Below are positions 34,457 to 43,948 of a stretch of DNA of 64,000 bases, in pieces. The DNA comes from GCA-2731375 sp964631725 (GTDB lineage: Bacteria > Pseudomonadota > Alphaproteobacteria > GCA-2731375). A program made the position numbers and the translations under genes. Within the stretch, counting starts at the first letter, position 1, and every line of letters starts with the position of its first letter. The stretch spans positions 1 through 64,000 of the forward strand of contig CAZVYX010000003.1 of assembly GCA_964631725.1 (NCBI GenBank). Reading direction: 5' to 3'. A model generated the notes under the pieces. It ran no database searches, was not told the origin of the DNA, and saw nothing but the letters and a program-made list of their open reading frames with translations.

Positions 34457-34909
34457 CTAAAGTCTGTTTGCGGTTGCCTTGCCCCAGATTTCCTCCCAAT
34501 CCTGATTGAGCATATCCCTGACGCCGCCGTCGGCGTCGAAGAACTTGTTCGGCAACTGGAACATCGCCAGCATCAGGGCGCCGTTCGGGGTGCCCGCCTG
34601 GTGACGGCTGCCGGCCGGGCGCCAGACGAAATTGCCGGCGCTGCACGTGCCCTCGGCGCAGACCAAGGCGCCCTCGATCACGAAGGTCTGTTCGATCTGC
34701 ACATGCTCGTGATCGGGCAAAACCGCGCCCGGCGCCATTTTCAACAGCGCCGTCAAAAGCCCAGTGCGGCGGTCAACCAACAGGGTTTTCGCCTCGACGC
34801 CGGGGTAGCGGGTTGCTTCCCACGGCATGGAATGGGTCTCGACAAAGCGCGAGTCCAGAGGCCCCAGCCCCTCGTGGTTTGGAGCGTTGGGGGTAATTGC
34901 CGTCGTCAT
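34457..34909 (-). CDS. Cupin-domain protein (ChrR-like cupin)
   Basis: A 150-aa single cupin: metal-binding positions H67, H69 and E73 in DHEHVQIEQTFVIEG and H103 in AGSRHQAG are all present. The fold resembles the C-terminal cupin of ChrR-type anti-sigma factors and related stand-alone enzymes. No anti-sigma domain is attached. The GGAGAGAG site upstream supports the start. Function unknown. Confidence 0.82.
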   Translation of the reverse strand: MTTAITPNAPNHEGLGPLDSRFVETHSMPWEATRYPGVEAKTLLVDRRTGLLTALLKMAPGAVLPDHEHVQIEQTFVIEGALVCAEGTCSAGNFVWRPAGSRHQAGTPNGALMLAMFQLPNKFFDADGGVRDMLNQDWEEIWGKATANRL

Positions 34910-34949
34910 GCTCTCTCCGTTATTGCGGTTATCTGGTTCTTAATATCGC

Positions 34950-35690
34950 CTAGCGGCCCTTGAACTCGGGTTGGCGTTTTTCCTTGAACGAATTGATGCC
35001 TTCGTTCCGGTCCTCGCTATCCAGGATCGCTTCCGTTGAGCGGCGCGCGATGCCGGCCCGCTCCGACGGCCCCTTGTTGATGACTTCGCCGACAAAGCGT
35101 TTCAAGGTGCTCAACACCATCGGCGCATGCGCCTTCAGGGTATTGGCATACTCCATCGCCGCGTCCATCAGTTGATCCGCCGGCACCACCTTGTTGACCA
35201 TCCCGACCTCGTAGGCGCGCTGTGCCGTCAGGTCGGAGACGCACAGGACGAACTCCATGGCGATCTTGTGGGGGATGCGGGCCGCGAGGGAGGAAATCAA
35301 ACCGCCCGTGACGCCGACCTTGGCCTCGGGGTAGCTGAACACCGCCGTGTCCGCCGCGACGCAGAGGTCGGCGAACTGGATCAGCACGACGCCGCCGCCG
35401 ACGCAGTAGCCGTCCACCGCCGCGATGATCGGCTTGTCGACCTCGACGCCAACGGAGGGGGTAAAGCGCCAGATTTCCGGCGGATGGGTCAGATCAGCGC
35501 CGACCGTGAAGGCCCGCGGCGTGGCCGAGGCCAGGATCGCCACCCGGTCGCTGCCGGCCTGAAAGCGCTGCCAGGCGGCGCGCAGTTCCTCGCCCAGATC
35601 CACCGACAGCGCATTCAGCTTCTCCGGCCGGTTCAGGGTGATAATGGCGATGTCGTCCTTGGATTCGTATGTAACCAGTTCCGTACTCAC
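34950..35690 (-). CDS. Enoyl-CoA hydratase/isomerase-family protein
   Basis: The 246-aa crotonase-fold protein starts with GTG at 35690, overlapping the ligA stop (GTGA). It has the oxyanion-hole segment near AVDGYCVGGGVVLIQFADL and SYPEAKVGVTGG, where one Glu of the hydratase pair is kept while the position equivalent to the second Glu is not obvious. It may therefore be an isomerase, hydrolase or other crotonase rather than a true hydratase. Translational coupling to a DNA ligase gene is probably incidental. Confidence 0.85.
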   Translation of the reverse strand: MSTELVTYESKDDIAIITLNRPEKLNALSVDLGEELRAAWQRFQAGSDRVAILASATPRAFTVGADLTHPPEIWRFTPSVGVEVDKPIIAAVDGYCVGGGVVLIQFADLCVAADTAVFSYPEAKVGVTGGLISSLAARIPHKIAMEFVLCVSDLTAQRAYEVGMVNKVVPADQLMDAAMEYANTLKAHAPMVLSTLKRFVGEVINKGPSERAGIARRSTEAILDSEDRNEGINSFKEKRQPEFKGR

Positions 35691-37798
35691 GATGCTTCCT
35701 CTTCCTCTTGCTCGTCGTCCTGTTCAATGTTCCCATCAATCAACGCCAGCCAGCCGGCCTCGTCAATCACCTTCACGTCCAGCGCCTGGGCTTTTTTCAA
35801 CTTTGATCCCGCCGCCGCGCCCGCGATCACCAGATCCGTCTTGGCCGAGACCGAACCCGAGACCTTGGCGCCCAGAGCCTCGGCCCGCGCCTTCGCTTCG
35901 GCCCGCGAGGTTTGTTCCAAGGTGCCGGTGAAGACCAATGTCTTGCCCGCAACCGGGGACGCGGTGTCCGCGCGCTCCATGTCCCGGACCTGCAATTGCC
36001 GCACCAGATCATGCCAAACCGTCCGGTTGTGATCATCTGCGAAAAACGCCAACAAGGCCTTGGCGACCTTTTCACCGATGCCGTCAATGTCCAGTATCTC
36101 TTCCAGATTGTCCCCGGACATGGCCGCTTCAAAATCATCCAGGGTTTCGTAACGGCGCGCTAGAAGCTTCGCATTGCCCTGGCCCACATGCCGGATACCA
36201 AGCGCCAGGATCAGACGATCCAGGGATATGGCGCGCCGTTCATCGATGGCATCGAATAGATTTTGCGCCGAAGTTTCGCCCCAGCCTTCCCAGTCCCGCA
36301 GCGGATCACGGTCGGTGCCATCATCCGCTTTCAACCTGAAAATATCGGCCGGCGTTTTCACCGCACCCGCATCGAAAAAGGCCTTGATCTGCTTCTCTCC
36401 CAGCCCTTCGATATCGAAAGCGTTGCGGGAAACGAAATGGCGCAGCCGTTCCACGGCCTGGGCTTCACAACTCAGTCCGCCGCCGCACCGCCAATCAACC
36501 TCACCCTCGTCCCGTATCGCCGTGGCCCCGCAGATGGGGCAGTGCGTGGGAAACGCGAAAGGTACCGGACCTGGCGCCACCACCTCCAGGACCTGGGGTA
36601 TGACATCGCCGGCCCGCTGCACCAGCACCGTCGCGCCGACGCGGATATCCTTCTCGGCAATATAGTCCTCGTTATGCAGGGTCGCGTTGGACACCACCAC
36701 GCCGCCAACGGTGACCGGCTGCAATCGCGCCACCGGCGTCAGCTTGCCGGTGCGGCCAACTTGAATATCGATCTCCTCGACCGAAGTCTGGGCCTGTTCG
36801 GCGGCGAATTTGTGGGCAATGGCCCAGCGCGGCGAGCGCGAGGCGGCGCCCAGCCGCTCCTGCCAATCCAGGCGGTCCACCTTGTAGACGATGCCGTCAA
36901 TGTCGTAGGGCCGCTCGCTACGCCCCGCCTCCGTCCGGGCGTGATAGGCCATCATCGCCGCCGCATTCATGCAGATTTCATGCTCCTGGACCTGAAAGCC
37001 CCAGGCCGCCATGGCCGCCAGAACGCCGGCCTGGGTGTCGCTGGGCAAGGCGCTGACCTCGCCCCAGGCATAGGCCCGGAAACTCAATTGCCGGCTGGCC
37101 GTGATGGCCGGGTCTAGCTGACGCAGGGAACCGGCGGCGGCATTGCGGGGATTGGCGTAGGTAGGCCGCTCAGCGGCGACTTGTTGGCGGTTCAGATCGG
37201 CGAAGGCGGCGTGGGACATGAAGACTTCGCCGCGCACCTCGAAGATGCCGGGAACATCACCAATGAGCTGTGTGGGAATATCCCCGATGGTGCGCAGATT
37301 GGCACTGATATCCTCACCAACCTCGCCATCGCCCCGGGTCGCGCCCTGAACGAAGATGCCGTTTTCATAGCGCAGCGCGGCGGACAGGCCGTCGATCTTC
37401 GGCTCGGCCACGATGGCGATGGGCGCATCCTCGGACAGCTTCAGAAAACGCCCGATGCCGGCCAGGAAATCCGTCACGTCTTCCTCGTCGAAGGCATTGC
37501 CGAGGGACAGCATAGGCCGGCTGTGGCGCACCTTGGAGAAGCCATCCGCGCCGTCGTCCGTCGGGGGCGCGCCGATCCGCTCCGACGGGCTGTCGGCGCG
37601 TTTCAGTTCGGGAAAGCGGGTTTCAATGGCATCATTGCGCTGGCGCAGGCGGTCGTATTCGGCATCCGTTATGGCCGGCGCATCGTTCTGATAATAGGCG
37701 GTGTCGTGAAACCTGATCTCCAGAGCCAGGCGCGCCAACTCGCCCTTGGCCTGATCAGCGCTTAAATCCGCAACCGCAATGTCGGCAACCCCGGTCAT
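35687..37798 (-). CDS. ligA: NAD-dependent DNA ligase
   Basis: ATG 37798 overlaps the recN stop (ATGA). The 703-aa enzyme has the NAD-binding Ia domain, the adenylation motif KIDG with catalytic K134, the OB fold, the four-Cys zinc finger starting CPICGA, helix-hairpin-helix motifs (DIEGLGEKQIKAFF, DIDGIGEKVAKALL) and a C-terminal BRCT domain. An acidic tail (EQDDEQEEEEAS) ends the protein. It seals nicks in replication and repair. Confidence 0.95.
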   Translation of the reverse strand: MTGVADIAVADLSADQAKGELARLALEIRFHDTAYYQNDAPAITDAEYDRLRQRNDAIETRFPELKRADSPSERIGAPPTDDGADGFSKVRHSRPMLSLGNAFDEEDVTDFLAGIGRFLKLSEDAPIAIVAEPKIDGLSAALRYENGIFVQGATRGDGEVGEDISANLRTIGDIPTQLIGDVPGIFEVRGEVFMSHAAFADLNRQQVAAERPTYANPRNAAAGSLRQLDPAITASRQLSFRAYAWGEVSALPSDTQAGVLAAMAAWGFQVQEHEICMNAAAMMAYHARTEAGRSERPYDIDGIVYKVDRLDWQERLGAASRSPRWAIAHKFAAEQAQTSVEEIDIQVGRTGKLTPVARLQPVTVGGVVVSNATLHNEDYIAEKDIRVGATVLVQRAGDVIPQVLEVVAPGPVPFAFPTHCPICGATAIRDEGEVDWRCGGGLSCEAQAVERLRHFVSRNAFDIEGLGEKQIKAFFDAGAVKTPADIFRLKADDGTDRDPLRDWEGWGETSAQNLFDAIDERRAISLDRLILALGIRHVGQGNAKLLARRYETLDDFEAAMSGDNLEEILDIDGIGEKVAKALLAFFADDHNRTVWHDLVRQLQVRDMERADTASPVAGKTLVFTGTLEQTSRAEAKARAEALGAKVSGSVSAKTDLVIAGAAAGSKLKKAQALDVKVIDEAGWLALIDGNIEQDDEQEEEEAS

Positions 37799-39486
37799 GC
37801 TCCGGCGGCCTGCAGCAGACTGTCGGCGGCGGCGCGGGCCTCGTCGGTAATCGTGGCGCCGGCCAGCATGCGGGCAATCTCCTCGCGCCGGCGGTCGCTG
37901 TCCAGGTCCTCGACCGAGGTCCGGGTATCGCGCCCCGCCGCCTGTTTGACGATGCGCCAATGGTGCGACGCCCTGGCGGCGACCTGGGGTGAATGAGTGA
38001 CCACGATAACCTGGGTATCGTCGGCAAGGCGGGCCAGCCGTTCGCCCACCTTGTCCGCCACCGCGCCGCCGATGCCGCTGTCGACCTCATCGAAAATCAA
38101 CGAAGCCGGCTCCCGGTTTTGTGCCAGAGCAACCTTCAAGGCCAACATGACGCGGGAGAGCTCGCCACCCGAGGCAACCTTGTTCAGGGGCCCGGGCGCG
38201 CTGCCCGGATTGGTGGCGATGTGGAAGGCCACGCGGTCCCAGCCTTCGCCGCTCCAGCCGTCTTCTTCCCGGCGCTCGAGCACGGTTTGAAATTTCGCCT
38301 TGTCCAAGGCCAGGGGCGGCAGTTCGCCGGCCATGGCCCGGTCCAGCTTTTTCGCCGCCTTGGCGCGGCCCTTGCTCAACCCATCAGCCGCATTCAGGTA
38401 GCCATCCCTGGCCGCCGCCGCCTCGGCTTCCAACGCCGCAAGACGCTGTCCACCGTTGTCGATATTGTCCAGACGCCGGGCGAAATCATCGCGCAGGGCC
38501 GCCAGGCCATCGGTGGAGGTGCGGTGTTTTCGCGCCGCCTCCCGCAAGGCGAACAGCCGCTCTTCGACCGTTTCCAGGCGCGCCGGGTCAAGATCCAGGG
38601 AGCGGGCCGCATCCGCCACCGTCTCGATCCCCTCCATGGCCTCGACGGCGGCCCGCTCCAGACCCTCGATGGCATCATCCAGGGCGCCGCCGGCACTTTC
38701 CGCCACCCTTTGCAGGGCGCGTTGGGCAATCCGCAGCCGCTGCTCGACGCCGTTGTCGCCACCACCGCCAGTGCCATCACCATGCAGGGCGCCTTGCGCC
38801 TCACGCAGCGCCTCGGCAATCTTTTCGCCCTGGCGCAACAGCGTCCGGGTGCGGTCCAGTTCTTCCTCGTCGCCCGGCTTCGGGTCCAGCGCCTCCAACT
38901 CGGCGCAGACATGGCGCAGATAATCCTCCTCCTCCCGCGCCGCCCGCAGCGCCGCGCGGGCCTCGACCAGGGCATCGGCGGTCCGGCGCATTTTCTCATA
39001 AGCTTTGGCGCAGGCATGAACCTGGCCATCCAGGCCGCCATAGGCGTCCAACAAGGTGCGATGACCGGCCGGGTTGAGCAGACCACGCTCGTCATGCTGG
39101 CCGTGGACCTCGACCAGGGTTTCACCCAGCTGGCGCAGCATCGCGGTGGATATTGCCTGATCGTTGACATAGGCCCGGCCCCGGCCATCGGCGCCGACCT
39201 GACGGCGGAGGATCAGGCCGTCTTCGATATCCAGATCCTGCTGCCGCAAAAGCTCCCACACCGGATGATTATCCGGCGGATCGAAGGTGGCCACGACGGT
39301 GCCTCTATCCGCGCCCTTGCGTACCAGTCCCGAGCCACCCCGCCGGCCCAAGGCCAGGCCGAGGGCATCCAGCAAAATGGACTTGCCGGCACCGGTCTCG
39401 CCGGTCAGCACACACAAGCCTGTTTGCAGATCGAGATCCAGACGATCGATCAGCACGATATCGGCAATGGACAGGGCGCTTAGCAT
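37795..39486 (-). CDS. recN: DNA repair protein RecN
   Basis: A 563-aa SMC-like ATPase: Walker A GETGAGKS at 29-36, a long coiled-coil centre with Arg/Glu/Ala-rich heptads, the signature SGGELSRVMLALK-like segment (ASGGELSRVM) and Walker B FDEVDSGIGG. It acts in double-strand-break repair with RecA. It is placed between bamD and ligA, as in many alphaproteobacteria. The overlap with ligA is 4 nt. Confidence 0.95.
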   Translation of the reverse strand: MLSALSIADIVLIDRLDLDLQTGLCVLTGETGAGKSILLDALGLALGRRGGSGLVRKGADRGTVVATFDPPDNHPVWELLRQQDLDIEDGLILRRQVGADGRGRAYVNDQAISTAMLRQLGETLVEVHGQHDERGLLNPAGHRTLLDAYGGLDGQVHACAKAYEKMRRTADALVEARAALRAAREEEDYLRHVCAELEALDPKPGDEEELDRTRTLLRQGEKIAEALREAQGALHGDGTGGGGDNGVEQRLRIAQRALQRVAESAGGALDDAIEGLERAAVEAMEGIETVADAARSLDLDPARLETVEERLFALREAARKHRTSTDGLAALRDDFARRLDNIDNGGQRLAALEAEAAAARDGYLNAADGLSKGRAKAAKKLDRAMAGELPPLALDKAKFQTVLERREEDGWSGEGWDRVAFHIATNPGSAPGPLNKVASGGELSRVMLALKVALAQNREPASLIFDEVDSGIGGAVADKVGERLARLADDTQVIVVTHSPQVAARASHHWRIVKQAAGRDTRTSVEDLDSDRRREEIARMLAGATITDEARAAADSLLQAAGA

Positions 39487-39536
39487 ACGCCGATATTAGT
39501 ATCGCGCCGCGGCATAGGATAGGGGCCAGAGCGTTT

Positions 39537-40328
39537 TCAGAATACCGAATTCCACATCCGGCTATACCAGGCTTCGCTATCCTGGTTGGTTCGCTGGTCT
39601 TCGCCGGTCAAAAGTGCATAGCTGTCGAGATACCATTCGCTGCCCGGATAGTTATGGCCCAATATGGCGGCGGTATTCTTTGCCTCGTCATTGATGCCCA
39701 GGGACAGATAGGCTTCCGTCAGACGGTGCAGGGCCTCGGGCACATGCGATGTGGTCTGGTAGCGCTCGACGACATGGCGAAAGCGGTTGATCGCGGCGCC
39801 GTGGTGGCCGCGGTCAAGATAGTAGCGGCCGATTTCCATTTCCTTGCCGGCCAGATGATCGCGGGCCAAATCGATCTTCAGCCGGGCGTCGCGGGCATAT
39901 TCGCTGTTTGGATAACGATCAACAACCTCGGCCAGGGCATCAAGCGCCAGTTTCGTAATCTTCTGTTCGCGCCCGATATCAGCGATCTGTTCATAATAAG
40001 AAATGGCGATCAGATAATAGGCGTATGGCGCGTCCCGATTGCCGGGATGCAGTTGCAGGAAGCGTTGCGCGGTGAAAATCGCCTCGTCATAGTCATTCGT
40101 CTGGTAGTGCGCATAGGCAGCCATCAATTGTGATTTTCTGGCCCAGACTGAATAGGGATGCTGGCGCTCCACCTCGTCGAAATCAATCGCCGCCAGTTCG
40201 GCGTCTCCCGACAGCAGCTTGTCCATGGCCTGATTGTAGATATCCTCCACCGGCCGCTCGACATAGGCCGCGTCATCGCTTTCACAGGCGGGCAATGAGA
40301 GTAGCAAGCCGGCGCAGATTGCAAGCAT
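39537..40328 (-). CDS. bamD: Outer membrane assembly lipoprotein BamD
   Basis: The protein has a lipobox, LLSLPAC, and then five TPR-like helical repeats (EDIYNQAMDKLLSGD, YAHYQTNDYDEAIFTAQRFL, ...) typical of BamD/ComL, the essential partner of BamA in outer-membrane beta-barrel insertion. The start is uncertain: ATG 40328 gives a short signal peptide without positive charge, while TTG 40403 adds an Arg-rich n-region. The latter has a weak GGGA site and may be correct. A TATACT box lies upstream near 40433-40438 on the minus strand. Confidence 0.9.
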   Translation of the reverse strand: MLAICAGLLLSLPACESDDAAYVERPVEDIYNQAMDKLLSGDAELAAIDFDEVERQHPYSVWARKSQLMAAYAHYQTNDYDEAIFTAQRFLQLHPGNRDAPYAYYLIAISYYEQIADIGREQKITKLALDALAEVVDRYPNSEYARDARLKIDLARDHLAGKEMEIGRYYLDRGHHGAAINRFRHVVERYQTTSHVPEALHRLTEAYLSLGINDEAKNTAAILGHNYPGSEWYLDSYALLTGEDQRTNQDSEAWYSRMWNSVF

Positions 40329-40775
40329 GGCCCCAGCGCGCCAAGGTCTCCTGATTCTTCTGACGCGCTTAAATGGTTTCGGATTATGCAAAATCGACCT
40401 CAAGATTTCCCACTCACATAAACTTGATCCAGTATAGCATGTTCCGAAAACCAGACGGACCGCCAAATTTCGAAAAAATGCATAAAAAGCTCTACCAGCG
40501 GTGTCAACCTGAACATTTTACCCTATCTTTCTCATACGCCATAAGGCATCATTGAAATACAACTGCTGATCTCTGAAAAGCAGCCGCACGTTGTATTAGC
40601 ACTTTGCATTCTAAGTGCAAAAAATCGAGGGCGAATTTGTCATAGCGCATAAAATTTTCATCGCGGCATTGACTAGTCGCCTCAGCGGTCAAGATTAGAA
40701 ACTATGAGATTGGCGAATTGAAATATATGCGGTTGGGGTTCGCCATAAGCCCCGCCGCCAAACATTGAGGGAATT
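40329..40775. other. Long AT-richer intergenic region
   Basis: This region separates bamD (minus) from the XRE regulator (plus). It is visibly AT-richer than the neighbouring genes and holds the bamD leader or alternative start, a palindrome at 40599-40621, and a TTGACT box near 40669 that may be a -35 element for the regulator. I see no convincing ORF or RNA gene in it. Confidence 0.6.
40599..40621. promoter_or_regulatory. Nested inverted repeats upstream of the XRE gene
   Basis: Two overlapping dyads are present: GCACTT (40599-40604) with AAGTGC (40613-40618), and TTTGCA (40603-40608) with TGCAAA (40616-40621). There is no T-run on either strand after the stem, so it is not a terminator. 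An operator site for the adjacent regulator or a neighbour is plausible. Confidence 0.4.
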
Positions 40776-41162
40776 ATGGGTATACTTGCGAAACGTGTCG
40801 ATGCCCATGTTGGTGGTCGCATCCGCGATCGGCGAACAGGTCTGGGCTTGACCCAAGAGCATTTGGCGAACGCCTTGAATATTTCTTACCAGCAGGTACA
40901 GAAATATGAAACAGGCGCAAATAGGGTCAGCGCTGGCCGGCTGTACGAAGTGTCGAAAATACTTCAGTCGGACGTCAGCTTCTTCTTCGAAGGGCTAGAC
41001 GAAACAGTAGAGGCCGAACCTTTGGGCCATGGTGGCAAGAACCGCTCCACCATCGAATTGGTGCGCAATTTCGGTGCGATCGAGAATCCCTCGATACGTT
41101 CCGCGGTTTCAGGCCTGGTAAAGAGCATCGCCAAGCCGGATAAGGAAGAAACTGCATACTGA
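40776..41162 (+). CDS. XRE-family helix-turn-helix regulator
   Basis: A 128-aa protein with an N-terminal Cro/CI-type HTH (RIRDRRTGLGLTQEHLANAL, then NISYQQVQKYETGANRVS) and a ~55-residue C-terminal tail ending in SIAKPDKEETAY. It has GAGGGAATT as ribosome-binding site and a strong terminator after it, so it is a single-gene transcription unit. Similar short XRE proteins are common in alphaproteobacteria, some linked to motility or biofilm control, but no target is evident here. Confidence 0.88.
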   Translation: MGILAKRVDAHVGGRIRDRRTGLGLTQEHLANALNISYQQVQKYETGANRVSAGRLYEVSKILQSDVSFFFEGLDETVEAEPLGHGGKNRSTIELVRNFGAIENPSIRSAVSGLVKSIAKPDKEETAY

Positions 41163-41196
41163 GCCTTTTGGCACCACTCGTTTAGTCACCAAATAA

Positions 41197-41232
41197 AATG
41201 GCCCGATGGTTCGTTCCGTCGGGCCATTTTTG
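41197..41232 (+). terminator. Rho-independent terminator after the XRE gene
   Basis: AATGGCCCGA (41197-41206) pairs with TCGGGCCATT (41219-41228), followed by TTTTTG. The stem is perfect over 10 bp with a GC-rich core, a textbook intrinsic terminator. Confidence 0.85.
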
Positions 41233-41342
41233 TTGCCGCAAACAGGCGGTGACATGATCATGGCAAAAATGTTCCAATGGGTTGAATTTCACCGATCCTG
41301 TTACCGAACGAATTGGCAAGAACAAGAATATTGGAGGTGGCG

Positions 41343-42383
41343 ATGAAACTGTCCCTGATGCTGGGTTATTCGGGCGCCCAGTTGGATATTCCGGTGGCGC
41401 GGGTGCAACGGGCCGAGGAATTGGGCTTTCATTCGGTCTGGACGGCGGAAGCCTATGGCTCCGATGCGATCACGCCGCTAGCCTATCTGGCCGCCGTGAC
41501 CTCGAAAATCAAGCTCGGAACCGCGATCATGCAGCTGTCCGCCCGGACGCCGGCGAATTGCGCGATGACAGCGGCGACCCTGGACAGTCTTGCCGGCGGC
41601 GACCGTTTCATGGCCGGCATCGGCGTCTCCGGCCCGCAAATCGTCGAAGGCTGGTATGGCCAGCCCTGGGGACGGCCGTACTACAGAATTAAGGACTATG
41701 TCGCCATCATGCGCGCCATCTGGGCCCGCGAGGCGCCGGTGAGCCATGAAGGCAAGGAAATCTCATTGCCCTTCACCGGCGAAGGCTCCGCTGGCTTGGG
41801 CAAGCCGCTGAAGTCGATCCTGCATTGCAATCCGAATATTCCGATTTATCTGGGCACCGGCAACGAAGCCACCGTGCGCCTGACGGCCGAGATCGCCGAT
41901 GGCTGGCTGCCCCACGGCTTCATTCCCGGATCCATGCCGGAGTATCTACCCTGGCTGGAACAGGGATTTGCCCGCGCCGGCGGCGGAAAATCCCTCGCTG
42001 ATTTCGAAATCATGGCCCTGACCCATGTGGAAGTGGACCAGGATGTTCAGGCCGCCCTCGACCGCCAGAAGCCCGATGTGGCGTTGTACGTGGGCGGCAT
42101 GGGCCACAAGGACAAGAATTTTCACAAGGACCTGATGATTCGCCGCGGCTTCGGCGACGCGGCCGAGCGCATACAGGAACTGTTTCTCGACGGGCACAAA
42201 GCGGAAGCCGCGGCCGCGGTGCCCGACGAATGGATCGATCAAAAATCCCTGGTCGGACCGCCCGCCCGGATCAAGCAGCGCTATCGCGCCTGGGAGGATT
42301 CCGGGGCGACCGGGCTGGTGGTGTGGGCCCATCAGGACGAAGCGGTCGAGGTGATGGCCCAGGCGGCGCGATTGAACGCCTAG
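41343..42383 (+). CDS. LLM-class, probably F420-dependent oxidoreductase
   Basis: ATG 41343 with GGAGG at 41334 is chosen over the upstream in-frame ATG at 41313. The 346-aa TIM-barrel protein (MKLSLMLGYSGAQLDIPVAR, LGFHSVWTAEAYGSDAITPL, GDRFMAGIGVSGPQIVEGWY) matches LLM-family enzymes using F420 or FMN. It is one of three such genes in this window, each from a different subgroup. The next gene lies 47 bp downstream on the same strand. Confidence 0.85.
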   Translation: MKLSLMLGYSGAQLDIPVARVQRAEELGFHSVWTAEAYGSDAITPLAYLAAVTSKIKLGTAIMQLSARTPANCAMTAATLDSLAGGDRFMAGIGVSGPQIVEGWYGQPWGRPYYRIKDYVAIMRAIWAREAPVSHEGKEISLPFTGEGSAGLGKPLKSILHCNPNIPIYLGTGNEATVRLTAEIADGWLPHGFIPGSMPEYLPWLEQGFARAGGGKSLADFEIMALTHVEVDQDVQAALDRQKPDVALYVGGMGHKDKNFHKDLMIRRGFGDAAERIQELFLDGHKAEAAAAVPDEWIDQKSLVGPPARIKQRYRAWEDSGATGLVVWAHQDEAVEVMAQAARLNA

Positions 42384-42430
42384 TGCCCCTGCCCCTTGCC
42401 GCCCCTGCCATGTCGTGATAGCGAACGGTC

Positions 42431-43270
42431 ATGGGAACTGAACAAAAAGATGCCGCCAACCGCAACGCGCCCGCATCCGGGGATCAACAGGCGACGGGAA
42501 TCGTCATCATCATCAGTAATTTCAATGATGATGACAATCATGCCAGCCACCGGGTCGGCGACCGCTACATCGTCGTCGTGCGCGAGATCTGCGGCGCCCT
42601 GCCGTTGATGCTGCCGGCGTTGGGCGCCGGCGCCGATATGGATACCCTGTTGGACAGAGTGGACGGGGTGATCCTGACGGGCGGCGCTTCGAACGTGAAC
42701 CCGGATCATTACGGCGGCGGCGAGGCGCGGGATAAGTCCCTGCTTGATGCCCGGCGCGATGGCGTGGCCCTGGATTTGGTGCGCGCCTGCGTCGAACGCA
42801 ATGTGCCGCTGTTTGGCATTTGCCGGGGTATTCAGGAGATGAATGTCGCCCTGGGTGGCAGCCTGCATCAATACATGCACGAAGTGCCGGCGCATTTTGA
42901 TCACCGCCGGCCACGGGAAAAACCAATGTCCGTGCAACTGGCGCCGCGTCAGCGCATTACACTGACGCCCGGCGGCATTCTGCAGGAACTGGCTGGCGGT
43001 GCGCGGCAGGTCATGGTCAACACGCTGCATGCTCAAGGCATTGACCGGCTGGCGGAAAGCCTGGTTGTCGAAGCGGTTGCCGACGACGGCACAATCGAGG
43101 CGGTACGCGTTGCAGCGTCACCGACCTTTACCGTTGGCGTGCAATGGCACGCCGAATACCGCACCTCGGAGCATGCCCTCTACCGCGCCCTCTTCGAGGC
43201 TTTTGGCGAGGCCGTCGCGGCCCATGCCAGCGCGCGCGCCAAGGGAGCCAACATGGGCAGGGTCGCTTGA
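42431..43270 (+). CDS. Class I glutamine amidotransferase, gamma-glutamyl-GABA hydrolase type
   Basis: The 279-aa protein has the catalytic Cys131 in FGICRGIQEMN and His/Glu in GVQWHAEYR, with LTGGASNVNPDHYGG near the oxyanion site, as in PuuD-type gamma-Glu-GABA hydrolases. The N-terminal ~45 residues are polar and Asp-rich (NFNDDDNH). It could act in polyamine breakdown, but no puuA/puuB/puuC genes are adjacent. Overlaps the possible TTG start of the GNAT gene. Confidence 0.85.
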   Translation: MGTEQKDAANRNAPASGDQQATGIVIIISNFNDDDNHASHRVGDRYIVVVREICGALPLMLPALGAGADMDTLLDRVDGVILTGGASNVNPDHYGGGEARDKSLLDARRDGVALDLVRACVERNVPLFGICRGIQEMNVALGGSLHQYMHEVPAHFDHRRPREKPMSVQLAPRQRITLTPGGILQELAGGARQVMVNTLHAQGIDRLAESLVVEAVADDGTIEAVRVAASPTFTVGVQWHAEYRTSEHALYRALFEAFGEAVAAHASARAKGANMGRVA

Positions 43271-43284
43271 CGGCAAAAGCCGAG

Positions 43285-43809
43285 ATGGAAATTCGCCCGG
43301 TGGCGGATCATGACATGGCCGCCATACAGGCGATTTACGCCCATCATGTCCTGAACGGCCTGGCTTCGTGGGAGTTGGAACCGCCCGATGTCGCGGAATT
43401 GACCGCCCGGCGCGATGGCTTGTTGCGCGCCGGCTATCCTTACGTGGTTGCTATTTTGGCGGAAGAGTTGGTGGGATACGCCTCCGCCAGCCCCTACCGG
43501 ACCCGGCCGGCCTATCGATTTACCGTGGAAAACACCATCTATCTGCATCCCGACCGCCCGGGCCAGGGCATCGCGCAACCACTTTTGCAGCGGGTGATTG
43601 AAGATTGCACGGCGCTGGGGTTTCGTCAGATGATCGCCGTGGTTGGCGACAGCGGCAATCATGCCTCAATCCGATTCCACGAAAAGATGGGTTTTTGCCG
43701 CGTTGGACTGATCGAAAACATCGGCTGGAAAGCGGGCCGTTGGCTCGATTCCGTGATCCTGCAGCGGGGCCTGGGCCCGGGCGGCGGCGTTCCACCACGG
43801 GAAAGCTGA
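43285..43809 (+). CDS. GNAT acetyltransferase, phosphinothricin acetyltransferase-like
   Basis: ATG 43285 gives MEIRPVADHDMAAIQAIY; a TTG at 43267 overlapping the previous stop is an alternative. The ~174-aa protein carries the Pat/YncA hallmarks NTIYLHPDRPGQGIAQPLLQ and AVVGDSGNHASIRFHEKMGF with a C-terminal WLDSVILQRGL. Such enzymes acetylate amino-acid analogues such as methionine sulfoximine or phosphinothricin. Coupling to the amidotransferase suggests one transcript. Confidence 0.87.
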   Translation: MEIRPVADHDMAAIQAIYAHHVLNGLASWELEPPDVAELTARRDGLLRAGYPYVVAILAEELVGYASASPYRTRPAYRFTVENTIYLHPDRPGQGIAQPLLQRVIEDCTALGFRQMIAVVGDSGNHASIRFHEKMGFCRVGLIENIGWKAGRWLDSVILQRGLGPGGGVPPRES

Positions 43810-43948
43810 AACTGACTAGGCGCGGCTACGAAAATTGACAGCCCATATGCGCCTTTGCCGAAATAAAACGCCGACAATTTTTCAATTCTGTGCTTGCAAC
43901 GTCAGGCTGGCAGTGCCATGAAGGGTCACTCGTTGCACCTCGCCTCGA

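Noticed and set aside
37993..39483. 496-codon plus-strand reading frame
   Set aside because: Complete antisense shadow of recN.
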